Assembly: GCA_016713245.1 (NCBI GenBank)
Contig: JADJPM010000001.1
Coordinates: 1,612,001-1,676,000, forward strand
Origin: Verrucomicrobiaceae bacterium
Lineage (GTDB): Bacteria > Verrucomicrobiota > Verrucomicrobiia > Verrucomicrobiales > Verrucomicrobiaceae
DNA: 64,000 nt
Reading direction: 5' to 3'
The notes under the pieces are model-generated. The model searched no databases. It had not been told where the DNA came from and saw only the letters and a list, made by a program, of their open reading frames with translations. This document shows, one piece after another, positions 50,780-59,225 of the stretch (its first letter is position 1; each line of letters begins with the position of its first letter). The translations under genes were made by a program, and so were the position numbers.

Positions 50780-51997
50780 TCAATCAAACACCGCCAGCAA
50801 GAAGGTGATCAAGGCACTGTTGGCAAAATCCACTCCGCACACACCGACGATGGGCACGACGAGATAAGCCTTCGGCGCAGGTCCATAACGACGTGTGATG
50901 GCGTTGATGTTGGCCATCGCATTGGCCATGGTGCCCATCATGAAGCCTGTGAACCCCGCGCCGATCACCGCTGCATCGTAGTCTTTGCCAAAACACCTGA
51001 AGACCAGGATGGAAGCCACGAGGAAAATCCAAATCGCCTGCACAGCCAGGATGATCACCAGCACGGAGGCCATGCTGGCCAGTTGTCCCAAGTTCAGCGT
51101 CATCGTGGCCATCACCAAAAAGTAGGCGAGCGCCACGGAGCCGAGTTCCTCAATCACGGAGTTTGAAACGGGCAGGCTACTCAGCGGCCACACTTTGAAG
51201 TCGCATGCATTACGAACCAAAGCTGCCACTGCCATCGCCCCGATGTAGAGTGGCAGAGTGATACCCTGGGCTTGAATCCATCCGCCGAGAGCAGCGCCCA
51301 AGGCCATCACGATGATGATGAACTGCAGATGACTGGTAAAATGTGCCGGCGAAAGCTCTGGGTGAACCATCTGCTCGCCCATCGAAACCGGGACATCCTC
51401 CGGCATGGCGCTCGAAAGGTCTTCTGGTGACGGCTTGAGTCGATATTTCGCGATCAGGCGAGCAGCCTGAGGAGAACCCATCAATCCGCCAATGACAATG
51501 CCGGCCAGAGCACTGGCCGTTCCGATCGCTGCCGCAGCCTCCAAGCCAGCTTTCTCAAACGCCGGTGCAAATGCCAGCGCAGTGCCAGGGCCACCCGTCA
51601 GGGCGACCGACCCCGCAAGAACACCGAGTAGAGGAGGTTCACCCATCGCCACCGCCAGCGCCATGCCAATCACATTCTGAGTGACCAATGCCACCAAGCA
51701 GAACAGCAGGAAGGAGATCACGGTTTTCCCGCCTCGCTTCAACTCGCGCCAAGAAGCCATCCAGCCGATGGAGAGGAAAAATGCGAGCATCAGCGGCGAC
51801 TGTAGAGTGGTGTCAAAGGTGATGTCCTTTCCGCTGAAGAACTTCACAGCGGTAAACCCACCACAAAGCAGCAATCCGCCCAAGACGGGTTCTGGCAAGC
51901 AAAGCCGGTCAAACACGGGGAAGAACCTAAACAACGCCCGTCCGAGAAGGAGTCCGAAGGCAGTGAAGGCGAGAGTTTCGATAAGATTGAAAGCCAT
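50780..51997 (-). CDS. gltS: Sodium/glutamate symporter
   Basis: The 405-residue integral membrane protein has about 10-12 helices (MAFNLIETLAFTAFGLLLGRALFRFFPVFDRLCLPEPVLGGLLLCG). GltS-family features are the LPEPVLGG segment, LTGGPGTALAFAPAFEKAG in the first re-entrant loop and GAGFTGFMMGTMANAMANINAITRRYGPAPKAYLVVPIVGVCGVDFANSALI in the second. It imports L-glutamate with Na+. An operator palindrome lies 56 bp upstream of its start (52053-52068). It converges on gdh with 19 bp between stops, so the import and deamination genes face each other. Confidence 0.92.
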   Translation of the reverse strand: MAFNLIETLAFTAFGLLLGRALFRFFPVFDRLCLPEPVLGGLLLCGGFTAVKFFSGKDITFDTTLQSPLMLAFFLSIGWMASWRELKRGGKTVISFLLFCLVALVTQNVIGMALAVAMGEPPLLGVLAGSVALTGGPGTALAFAPAFEKAGLEAAAAIGTASALAGIVIGGLMGSPQAARLIAKYRLKPSPEDLSSAMPEDVPVSMGEQMVHPELSPAHFTSHLQFIIIVMALGAALGGWIQAQGITLPLYIGAMAVAALVRNACDFKVWPLSSLPVSNSVIEELGSVALAYFLVMATMTLNLGQLASMASVLVIILAVQAIWIFLVASILVFRCFGKDYDAAVIGAGFTGFMMGTMANAMANINAITRRYGPAPKAYLVVPIVGVCGVDFANSALITFLLAVFD

Positions 51998-52052
51998 CCG
52001 TCCAGTCTAGTGACCTCGGAGACATCTCCAAGACCTCTTTGGGCAGCAGGCA

Positions 52053-52068
52053 TCACCAAAATTGGTGA
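52053..52068. promoter_or_regulatory. Operator palindrome 2 (upstream of gltS)
   Basis: TCACC-AAAATT-GGTGA; read toward gltS it is CTCACC-AATTTT-GGTGAT. It has the same half-sites, spacer length and T-rich spacer orientation as the other three sites. Confidence 0.72.
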
Positions 52069-52086
52069 GGACTGTGCCACCCACAG

Positions 52087-52104
52087 CTCACCAGTTTTGG
52101 CGAG
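52087..52104. promoter_or_regulatory. Operator palindrome 3 (upstream of the secreted amidohydrolase-like gene)
   Basis: CTCACC-AGTTTT-GGCGAG (one mismatch in the right half-site) is followed by GAGACAAAA, as at site 4. It lies 47 bp before ATG 52152 and 18 bp from operator 2. Confidence 0.72.
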
Positions 52105-52151
52105 GAGACAAAACCCACATCGCGGCCATGCTCACCTTCAACCAACCACCC

Positions 52152-54089
52152 ATGAAAAACCTCCGCTACGCTTGTCTTGCCATTGCAGCCGTTGCGACGC
52201 CCCTCGCCGCACAGACTTACGTGCCCAATCAGACCTACTTTGGCCGCAACGACTACATTGAATACATCGCGGGCAATCTGCCAATCATCGTGGCTGCGCC
52301 TCATGGCGGTGCTTTGACGCCCGAGGAGTTGCCGGATCGCGTGACGACGACTGTCCCCGATACCGGCACGGAAGATTTGACCCGCCGAATCCAAAAAACG
52401 GTCGCTGATCGTTTCGGAGGCTACCCGCACATCATCATCTGCCGACTCAATCGCCTCAAACTCGACTGCAATCGCAACATCGTCGAAGGAGCGCAGGGAA
52501 ATGCGCTCACGGAGATTTCTTGGCACGATTATCAGAACTTTATCATCGCGGCCAAGCAGTCCGTGACAGCGCAATACGGGCGCGGGCTCTTCCTTGAAAT
52601 CCATGGGCACGGCCATCCCGCTGGTCGCCTCGAACTCGGGTATCTGATGGACAATGCAGAACTCGATCTCGATGACGCTACTTTGGATGCCACGAATGAG
52701 GCTGCAAACAGCAGCATCAAGCACCTGGACCAGATTTCCCCGCTCACGTTTTCCCAGCTCTTGCGCGGTCCAGCCAGCCTGGGCGGCCTCATGGCTGCAC
52801 GCGGCTATTTGTCCGTGCCCAGCCCAGCGATCCCAACTCCCGGAGGAGATGAGTTTTTCGAGGGAGGTCATAACACTGTTCAGCACGGCTCAAAGACCGC
52901 TGGAACGATCAGTGCCATCCAAATCGAGTGCCACAATGCCGGTGTCCGCGACAACGCGACTAATCGCCAAGCTTTCGCCATGCAACTCGCCAGCGCCGTG
53001 GACACTTATTTGACGGATCAGTTCACCCTCACTCCGACCGATAGTGTGCCCACCATGACCGCACTCGCTGATGTCACGATCAACGAAGACACGGCAACCA
53101 ATGCGCTCAACTTTACCGTAGATGACGCCGTCACACCAGCAGGCTCACTTGTTGTCGAGGCATCATCTTCCAACACCACCCTCGTGCCCACGGCGAACAT
53201 CGTCGTCACAGGCAACGCCGCGAATCGCAGCTTCACGGTGACGCCTGCGGCCAACAAGTTTGGCACAGCCACCATCACTCTCAAGGTGCAGGACAGTGAT
53301 CAACGCTATGCCCTGCAATCCTTCGTCCTCACGGTCAACGCAATCAACGACCCGCCGTATGTGCTCAACGTCACCAACCAAACCATGAACGAAGACACCA
53401 CGCTCGGCCCCATCGCCGTAACCGTGGGCGACGTGGACAATCTCGCCACGGCGCTCGTTCTCACCGCCAGTTCATCCAATACCACGCTCGTGCCGAATGC
53501 GAGCATCACCCTCGCTGACCTCGGCTCCACGAATCGCACCGTGACCGTGACACCCGCAGCGAATCGAAGTGGCGCCACCGTCATCACCCTCACGGTCAGC
53601 GATGGTTTGCTCTCCGGCACGGATACTTTCACCATCACTGTCTCCGCCGACTCACCGCTCACGAACTGGCAACAGGCTCAATTTGGGCCGTTATGGACGA
53701 ATACTGCCATCTCAGGTGATACGGTGGACACCGAAAGCGATGGCTACGCCAATCTCGTCGAATACGGCTTGGGCGGTAATCCCAACACCTCTTCTGCCAC
53801 ACCACTCTTCAGTGTGCAGATTCGCTCAGGCAAACTACGGGGCACTTTCACCCGCACCCTGGCCAATACCGACATCACCATGATTCTCCAGGCAGCGGAT
53901 AGCCCCGCAGGGCCCTGGATGGATCTCGTGAGCACGGTGAATGGAGGAGCCGTCACCATCCTCCAGCCCGCCGTCACCACCAGCGCCACCGGCAGCGGTG
54001 CCACCCGCACCGTGGAAGTCAGCGACATGTTTCTCGCCACCGATCCCGCGCATCCCTACCGCTTCATGCGCATGAAGGTGACGCGGTAG
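52152..54089 (+). CDS. Secreted N-formylglutamate amidohydrolase / PGA-hydrolase-like enzyme with Ig-like domains
   Basis: The 645-residue protein starts at ATG 52152 with signal MKNLRYACLAIAAVATPLAA. The catalytic domain (about 15-290) has PHGGALTPEELPDR, GTEDLTRRI, LNRLKLDCNRN and FLEIHGHGH, a His-Glu...His zinc pattern of the N-formylglutamate amidohydrolase / poly-gamma-glutamate hydrolase (PghP) fold. Two Ig/cadherin-like domains follow (about 300-515: VTINEDTATNALNFTVDD..., NQTMNEDTTLGPIAVTVGD...). The C-terminus (NWQQAQFGPLWTN...DTESDGYANLVEYGLGGNP) is a common verrucomicrobial module. It has its own operator palindrome. Predicted to release glutamate-containing units outside the cell; specificity unproven. 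Confidence 0.65.
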   Translation: MKNLRYACLAIAAVATPLAAQTYVPNQTYFGRNDYIEYIAGNLPIIVAAPHGGALTPEELPDRVTTTVPDTGTEDLTRRIQKTVADRFGGYPHIIICRLNRLKLDCNRNIVEGAQGNALTEISWHDYQNFIIAAKQSVTAQYGRGLFLEIHGHGHPAGRLELGYLMDNAELDLDDATLDATNEAANSSIKHLDQISPLTFSQLLRGPASLGGLMAARGYLSVPSPAIPTPGGDEFFEGGHNTVQHGSKTAGTISAIQIECHNAGVRDNATNRQAFAMQLASAVDTYLTDQFTLTPTDSVPTMTALADVTINEDTATNALNFTVDDAVTPAGSLVVEASSSNTTLVPTANIVVTGNAANRSFTVTPAANKFGTATITLKVQDSDQRYALQSFVLTVNAINDPPYVLNVTNQTMNEDTTLGPIAVTVGDVDNLATALVLTASSSNTTLVPNASITLADLGSTNRTVTVTPAANRSGATVITLTVSDGLLSGTDTFTITVSADSPLTNWQQAQFGPLWTNTAISGDTVDTESDGYANLVEYGLGGNPNTSSATPLFSVQIRSGKLRGTFTRTLANTDITMILQAADSPAGPWMDLVSTVNGGAVTILQPAVTTSATGSGATRTVEVSDMFLATDPAHPYRFMRMKVTR

Positions 54090-54105
54090 CAGCGGGCCAT
54101 TCTCA

Positions 54106-54123
54106 CTCACCAGTTTTGGTGAG
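54106..54123. promoter_or_regulatory. Operator palindrome 4 (upstream of the pckG operon)
   Basis: CTCACC-AGTTTT-GGTGAG, a perfect inverted repeat identical in spacer to site 3 and followed by GAGACAAA. It starts 17 bp after the previous stop and ends 55 bp before ATG 54179. Confidence 0.75.
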
Positions 54124-54178
54124 GAGACAAACCATCCTGCTGGGTGAAGTCTCTCCCATTCCCAACTTCAAGCACACC

Positions 54179-56005
54179 ATGCCAACCAGCTCATCCTCCA
54201 AGCCACTCAGCCAGAACGTCCACCTTTTGAACTGGGTGAAAAAAATGGCCACCCTCTGCAAGCCGGACCGCATTCACTGGGTGGATGGCTCCAAGGCGGA
54301 GTATGACCAGCTATGCGATGAAATGGTCGAAGCGGGCACTTTGACACGACTGAACGCCAAAAAATGGCCCGGCTGCTTTCTCGCTCGCTCCGACGCCAGT
54401 GATGTGGCTCGTGTGGAAGACCGCACCTTCATTTGCAGTGCGTCAAAAGACGGCGCAGGCCCGACGAACAACTGGGTGCATCCCCAGGAGATGAAGGACA
54501 AGCTCAAGAAGCTCTTCAATGGCTGCATGAAAGGCCGCACCATGTATGTGCTCGCCTTTAGCATGGGTCCGCTGGATTCACCGATGTCGCAGATCGGCGT
54601 GCAGCTCACCGATTCGCCCTATGCGGTCGCCAACATGCGCATCATGGCCCGCATCGGGAAGAAGGTGTTTCAACTCATCGACACAACGAAGAAGCGTGTG
54701 GTGCCGTGCATGCACACCGTCGGTGCCCCATTGAAGAAGGGGCAAAAGGACGTTCCCTGGCCGTGCAACGACGAGAAATACATCGTTCACTTTCCCGAGA
54801 CTCGCGAGATCTGGAGCTACGGCTCCGGTTACGGCGGCAATGCGCTGCTTGGCAAAAAGTGCTTCGCTCTGCGCATCGCCTCCGCCATGGCGCGTGATGA
54901 AGGCTGGATGGCCGAGCACATGCTCATCCTCGGTGTCGAAGACCCAAAAGGGCAGAAGACCTACGTCGCCGCCGCTTTCCCAAGTGCCTGCGGAAAGACG
55001 AACTTTGCCATGCTCATCCCACCAAAGCATTTCAGCGATCAGGGCTGGAAAGTGTGGACCGTGGGCGACGACATCGCCTGGATCAAACCCGGCCCGGATG
55101 GCCGTCTCTACGCGATCAATCCCGAAGCAGGCTTCTTTGGTGTTGCGCCCGGCACGGGGCACCACACGAATCCGAACGCGATGGCGGCTCTGCGCAAAAA
55201 CACCATCTTCACCAATGTCGCGCTCACACCCGATGGCGGCGTGTGGTGGGAAGGCATGACCGAGGAGCCGCCTGCCAAGGCCATCGACTGGCAGGGCAAC
55301 GAGTGGACACCACAAATCGCCAAGGAGAAAGGCAGCAAGGCCGCGCATCCAAATGCACGCTTCACCGCGCCCGCTTCCCAGTGCCCGACGATTGATCCTG
55401 ATTGGGAAAATCCCAATGGCGTGCCGCTGAGTGCCATCATCTTTGGCGGACGCCGAGCCACCACCATGCCGCTCGTGTATCAGGCCTTTAACTGGAGCTG
55501 CGGCGTCTATCTCGGAGCCACCATGGGCAGTGAAATGACCGCCGCCGCCGCTGGCACCATTGGCAAAGTGCGGCGTGATCCCATGGCCATGCTGCCCTTC
55601 TGCGGCTACAACATGGGCGACTACTTCCGCCACTGGATCTCCATGCAGCGCACGCTCACGGCCACCCCGCGCATCTTTAATGTGAACTGGTTCCGCAAAG
55701 ACTCCGACGGCAAGTTCCTCTGGCCCGGCTTCAGCGAAAACATGCGCGTGCTCAAATGGATCGTGGACCGCTCCAACGGCCACGGCATGTCCAAAGAAAC
55801 GCCCATCGGTTGGGTGCCAAACTACACCGACATCGACTGGACAGGTCTCGATTTCCCCGAGGACAAGTTCAACGAGTTGCAGCGCTTTGACCGCGCCGCC
55901 TGGCGGCAGGAGATTCTCTCTCACGAAGAGCTGTTCCTCGATCTGAAGAGCCATCTGCCCAAAGAAATGATCTATGAACGCGAGCTGCTGATCTGCCGCA
56001 TGTAA
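54179..56005 (+). CDS. pckG: Phosphoenolpyruvate carboxykinase (GTP)
   Basis: The 608-residue cytoplasmic enzyme starts at ATG 54179. GTP-type PEPCK signatures: RIHWVDGSKAEYDQLCDEMV, PSDRT-equivalent VEDRTFICS, YVLAFSMGPLDSPMSQIGVQLTDSPYAVANM, the kinase-1a P-loop FPSACGKTNFAML with the reactive Cys, VWTVGDDIAWIKPG (kinase 2), NPEAGFFGVAPGT and FNWSCGVYLGATMGSEMTAAA. It converts oxaloacetate to PEP, the entry to gluconeogenesis from amino acids. It is first gene of a four-gene operon with gaps of 18, 26 and 16 bp, and carries operator 4. Confidence 0.95.
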   Translation: MPTSSSSKPLSQNVHLLNWVKKMATLCKPDRIHWVDGSKAEYDQLCDEMVEAGTLTRLNAKKWPGCFLARSDASDVARVEDRTFICSASKDGAGPTNNWVHPQEMKDKLKKLFNGCMKGRTMYVLAFSMGPLDSPMSQIGVQLTDSPYAVANMRIMARIGKKVFQLIDTTKKRVVPCMHTVGAPLKKGQKDVPWPCNDEKYIVHFPETREIWSYGSGYGGNALLGKKCFALRIASAMARDEGWMAEHMLILGVEDPKGQKTYVAAAFPSACGKTNFAMLIPPKHFSDQGWKVWTVGDDIAWIKPGPDGRLYAINPEAGFFGVAPGTGHHTNPNAMAALRKNTIFTNVALTPDGGVWWEGMTEEPPAKAIDWQGNEWTPQIAKEKGSKAAHPNARFTAPASQCPTIDPDWENPNGVPLSAIIFGGRRATTMPLVYQAFNWSCGVYLGATMGSEMTAAAAGTIGKVRRDPMAMLPFCGYNMGDYFRHWISMQRTLTATPRIFNVNWFRKDSDGKFLWPGFSENMRVLKWIVDRSNGHGMSKETPIGWVPNYTDIDWTGLDFPEDKFNELQRFDRAAWRQEILSHEELFLDLKSHLPKEMIYERELLICRM

Positions 56006-56023
56006 CCCATCTCTCACATCGCT

Positions 56024-56809
56024 ATGCATACTCTCAAATCACTCACCTTCGGCGTCATCGTCGCCGCCGCCTGCTGGATCAGCTACCAAGCAGGCCAAAC
56101 TCCTCCCAAGGAGCAACCTCAAGCCGCCACGCCTGCCAGCGGGCCTCGCAAGCCCCTCATTGGCATCGCCAGTGGTCCTTCGCCGGACAACTACGTTCGC
56201 GCCATCCGTGAAGCGGGGGCGGTTCCCGTGCTCCTTCCCAACACAGACGGCAGCGCTGCCGCCATCGATGAATATTTGGTCAAGTTGGATGCCCTGCTCC
56301 TCTGCGGCGGCCCCGACATCCCGCCCTCCGAGTGGAATGAAGAACCTCACGCCACCACTAAGGTCTTGGACAATGACCGCTACCTCTTTGAAAAGGCCCT
56401 CGCCACCGCCTGGGTCAAAAAGACCAAGAAACCGCTGCTCGGCATCTGCCTCGGCAGCCAGTGGATCAACGTCGTCCACGGCGGATCACTCATCCAAGAC
56501 ATCCCCTCCGAGTTTAACGTCAACCATCGCGACACCACACACCCCGTGACTCTCGAAACCGACTCCAAACTGGCCGGCATTTTTGGTGAAACTCAGTTCG
56601 AAGTGAACTCCCTCCATCATCAAGCCGTGCGCAAAGTCGGTGAAGGCCTCCGCATCGTGGCCAAGAGCCCCGAAGGCATCGTCGAAGCCACCGAGACCAC
56701 TGACCCCAGCCGTTTCCTGATTGGAGTCCAATGGCACCCGGAAAAGCTGCTCCCGTCCGATCTACGTCAGGGAAAACTCATCAAGGCATTCATCGCCGCA
56801 GCGAAGTGA
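56024..56809 (+). CDS. Exported peptidase C26 / gamma-glutamyl hydrolase (PuuD-like)
   Basis: The 261-residue protein has a signal/anchor (MHTLKSLTFGVIVAAACWISYQAG) and a class I glutamine-amidotransferase-like fold. VLLPNTDG, LLLCGGPDIPPSEW, nucleophile Cys in LLGICLGSQWINV, and the His-x-Glu pair in IGVQWHPEKLL complete a C-H-E triad. Peptidase C26 members hydrolyse gamma-glutamyl bonds (PuuD, folylpoly-gamma-glutamate hydrolase). The export signal is unusual for the family and fits digestion of imported or extracellular gamma-glutamyl peptides in the periplasm. Second gene of the pckG operon. Confidence 0.85.
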   Translation: MHTLKSLTFGVIVAAACWISYQAGQTPPKEQPQAATPASGPRKPLIGIASGPSPDNYVRAIREAGAVPVLLPNTDGSAAAIDEYLVKLDALLLCGGPDIPPSEWNEEPHATTKVLDNDRYLFEKALATAWVKKTKKPLLGICLGSQWINVVHGGSLIQDIPSEFNVNHRDTTHPVTLETDSKLAGIFGETQFEVNSLHHQAVRKVGEGLRIVAKSPEGIVEATETTDPSRFLIGVQWHPEKLLPSDLRQGKLIKAFIAAAK

Positions 56810-56835
56810 GTGGTCCTGATCACCTTAGACCATCC

Positions 56836-58401
56836 ATGAAAACATCCACCCTCATCCTCACGTTACTCCTCAGCCTCGCCGCCCAGGCATTCAGTGAAGA
56901 CCTGCGAAAGTTCACCAGTGCAGACGGCACCAAGACCTTCGACGGCGTGCTGACCCGCTATGATGCCGCCAGCGGAATCGTCGAGGTGAAGCGCACGGGC
57001 CTTGGCCCGCTAAAGTTTCCCCTCACCATGCTCAGCGCAGCGGATCAAGCTTACGTCAAAGAGCAGTCCAAGCCTCGCACTACTGCTGCAACAAAGGAAC
57101 CCGCCGTAGATTTCGATTTCGAGCACCGGGACTCTCTCCCGCAGACCGACACACCGAAAAGCCAGTGGGACACCGAATGGGGACCCGCCGCCAAGACCTA
57201 TCCTGAACTCAAGATGCCAGATGGCGTGAAGGATCCCGTGACCTTTCAGCGCCAGCGCATCGTAGCAGCCGCCAAGAAATACATCGACCTGCCCTACATG
57301 CACAAACACATCCCCGCTGCGGGCGGACTGGATTGCTCCAACTTCACCGCCTGGGTTTACAATTACAGCATGGGTATCCGTTTCCCTTCCGGCATTGCCA
57401 ATCAAGGCGAAGAAGCAGGCCGTCGTCTGGCACCTGACGAGAAATTGCAGCCCGGCGACCTGCTTTTTCAAACCAGTGTCGAAGGCGACCGAATCGCGCA
57501 CTCCGTCATCTACATGGGCGATGACAGAATCATCGACGCCTGCAATGGCAAAGTCGATGTCCGAAACTTCGCCAACTGGTATAAAGATCGTTTCTCCCAT
57601 GCCCGCCGCATCATTGAGGATACCGATTCACCGCCCACGAAGGACACCTCGGCATCTTCTTCGAAGGCCGACTTCACGCCCAAGGCAACCGCAGGAGGCA
57701 AGAACCGCATGGAAGTGCGCTCCGTGTCCAAAGATCTCACCACACGCCTGGAAGCCGTGAACCCGAAGTATCTCGCCGCCTTTCCGCCTGACTTCGCGCA
57801 GGCCAAACCGGGCACGATTCCTCTCGTCATCTATCTTCATGGCAGCGCCGGACGTGGTGATGATCCCAAGAGCTGCATCGACATGCCCTTCAATCAAATC
57901 GTCGGCACTCACCGCGACTTTCCCGCCGTAGCGATCTCTCCGCAGCTCCGCAGCGTTCCGTTGGAAGGAGAGACAAAACCCCGCATGTCCTGGCACATCG
58001 AAGACTTGGATCACCTCCTAGCAGACGTCCTCAAAGAGTTCCCGCAGATCGATCAAGACCGCGTTTACCTCACCGGCTTTAGCATGGGCGGCTACGGCAC
58101 CTGGGATTGGGCCGCCGCCAGTCGCAAGCATTTCGCCGCCATCATCCCCATCGCAGGCGGAGCCAACACCGCCGCGCCCCGCAGCCCAAAGAACTTCGGC
58201 GACCTCCCCATCTGGGCCTTCCACGGCGATGCCGACACCACCGTGACCCCTCAAAACTCCATCAAACTCGTCGAGAGCATCAAATCCGCTCGCGGCGATG
58301 CCCAGCTCACCCTCCTCCCCAGAGCCACCCATCAATGCTCCGACCAAGTGTATCTCAATCCCGAGGTCTATCGCTGGCTCTTCAGCAAGAAACGTCTTTG
58401 A
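56836..58401 (+). CDS. Secreted SHD1 - NlpC/P60 - esterase fusion
   Basis: The 521-residue protein starts at ATG 56836 with signal MKTSTLILTLLLSLAAQAFS. Three modules follow. An SHD1-like domain (about 20-75: LRKFTSADGTKTFDGVLTRYD...FPLTMLSAADQAYV) comes first. Next is an NlpC/P60 cysteine peptidase (about 125-260) with Cys in GLDCSNFTAWVY and His in RIAHSVIYMG. Last is a carboxylesterase/phospholipase-type alpha/beta hydrolase (about 300-520) with GFSMGGYGTW, Asp in HGDADTTV and a final His in RATHQC. NlpC/P60 enzymes cut gamma-D-glutamyl bonds, as in PgdS, which degrades poly-gamma-glutamate. The fusion with an esterase is unusual. Third gene of the pckG operon. Confidence 0.8.
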   Translation: MKTSTLILTLLLSLAAQAFSEDLRKFTSADGTKTFDGVLTRYDAASGIVEVKRTGLGPLKFPLTMLSAADQAYVKEQSKPRTTAATKEPAVDFDFEHRDSLPQTDTPKSQWDTEWGPAAKTYPELKMPDGVKDPVTFQRQRIVAAAKKYIDLPYMHKHIPAAGGLDCSNFTAWVYNYSMGIRFPSGIANQGEEAGRRLAPDEKLQPGDLLFQTSVEGDRIAHSVIYMGDDRIIDACNGKVDVRNFANWYKDRFSHARRIIEDTDSPPTKDTSASSSKADFTPKATAGGKNRMEVRSVSKDLTTRLEAVNPKYLAAFPPDFAQAKPGTIPLVIYLHGSAGRGDDPKSCIDMPFNQIVGTHRDFPAVAISPQLRSVPLEGETKPRMSWHIEDLDHLLADVLKEFPQIDQDRVYLTGFSMGGYGTWDWAAASRKHFAAIIPIAGGANTAAPRSPKNFGDLPIWAFHGDADTTVTPQNSIKLVESIKSARGDAQLTLLPRATHQCSDQVYLNPEVYRWLFSKKRL

Positions 58402-58417
58402 AACTGGACCACTCCCC

Positions 58418-59176
58418 ATGACCTCAAAACCACACCTCACACTCCTCCTTCTGCTGCTCAATTCCATCGGCCTGCTTGCAGAAGATAAACCCGTCCGCGT
58501 GGCGGTCTTTGATGGCGATGGCGTCGGGCCAAGTGCCATTCCGTTGATCGCAGCCATCGAAAAGGCGAAGGAGCATCCGTTTCAAATCACGCGGATCACG
58601 GCGGCGGAGATTCAAAGCGGCAAACTGGCCGAGGTGGATGTCCTCGTGCATCCCGGCGGCAGTGGCGGCGGCCAAGGAAAGGCACTCGGCGAAAACGGAC
58701 GGAAGGCGGTGCGCGACTTCGTGAATCAAGGCGGCGGTTACCTCGGCGTCTGCGGCGGTGCCTATCTAGCGACGAACGACTACGAATGGTCGCTGAATCT
58801 GATCGACGCTAAGGTCGTGGACAAACGCCATTGGGCACGCGGCAACGGCCCGGTGCAGTTGCAACTCTCGCCGACGGGATCGACCTTCTTCAGCCAAACC
58901 GAGCCCGAGCTGACCATCCAATATGCCCAAGGCCCGCTGCTCGCCCGCCCCGAGTGGGATGATCCTGACGTGCCGAACTACGAGAGTCTCGCCATCTTCA
59001 AAACCGAGATCGCCCTCAAAGGTGCCCCGCAAGGCGTCATGGCCCGCACCTCCGCCGCCGTGCGTGCTCAATACGGCAAAGGCCGCGTCTTCTGCTTCAG
59101 CCCGCATCCCGAACTCACCGAAGGCTTGCACTATCTGATACCGCTAACGGTTCGTTGGGCCGCCGGGAAAGAGTGA
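58418..59176 (+). CDS. Exported BPL_N / class I amidotransferase-like protein
   Basis: The 252-residue protein starts at ATG 58418 with signal MTSKPHLTLLLLLLNSIGLLA. The fold is of the biotin-protein-ligase N-terminal (BPL_N) / class I glutamine-amidotransferase-like type: VRVAVFDGDGVGPS, VDVLVHPGGSGGGQ, nucleophile-elbow Cys in GYLGVCGGAYLAT, and the late His in CFSPHPELTEG. It is probably a hydrolase or binding protein in the periplasm. Last gene of the pckG operon (16-bp gap), which suggests a role in the same amide/glutamyl pathway. Function within the family is unknown. Confidence 0.8.
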   Translation: MTSKPHLTLLLLLLNSIGLLAEDKPVRVAVFDGDGVGPSAIPLIAAIEKAKEHPFQITRITAAEIQSGKLAEVDVLVHPGGSGGGQGKALGENGRKAVRDFVNQGGGYLGVCGGAYLATNDYEWSLNLIDAKVVDKRHWARGNGPVQLQLSPTGSTFFSQTEPELTIQYAQGPLLARPEWDDPDVPNYESLAIFKTEIALKGAPQGVMARTSAAVRAQYGKGRVFCFSPHPELTEGLHYLIPLTVRWAAGKE

Positions 59177-59225
59177 TGAGGCGGAAGAAGCCTCCATCAT
59201 CTGTCGAAAGCGCGAGGTGGGCGGA

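Noticed and set aside
54106..54123. Interpretation of the palindromes as intrinsic terminators
   Set aside because: The stem is only 6 bp, no T-run follows, and the same sequence precedes genes in both orientations, which fits operators better.
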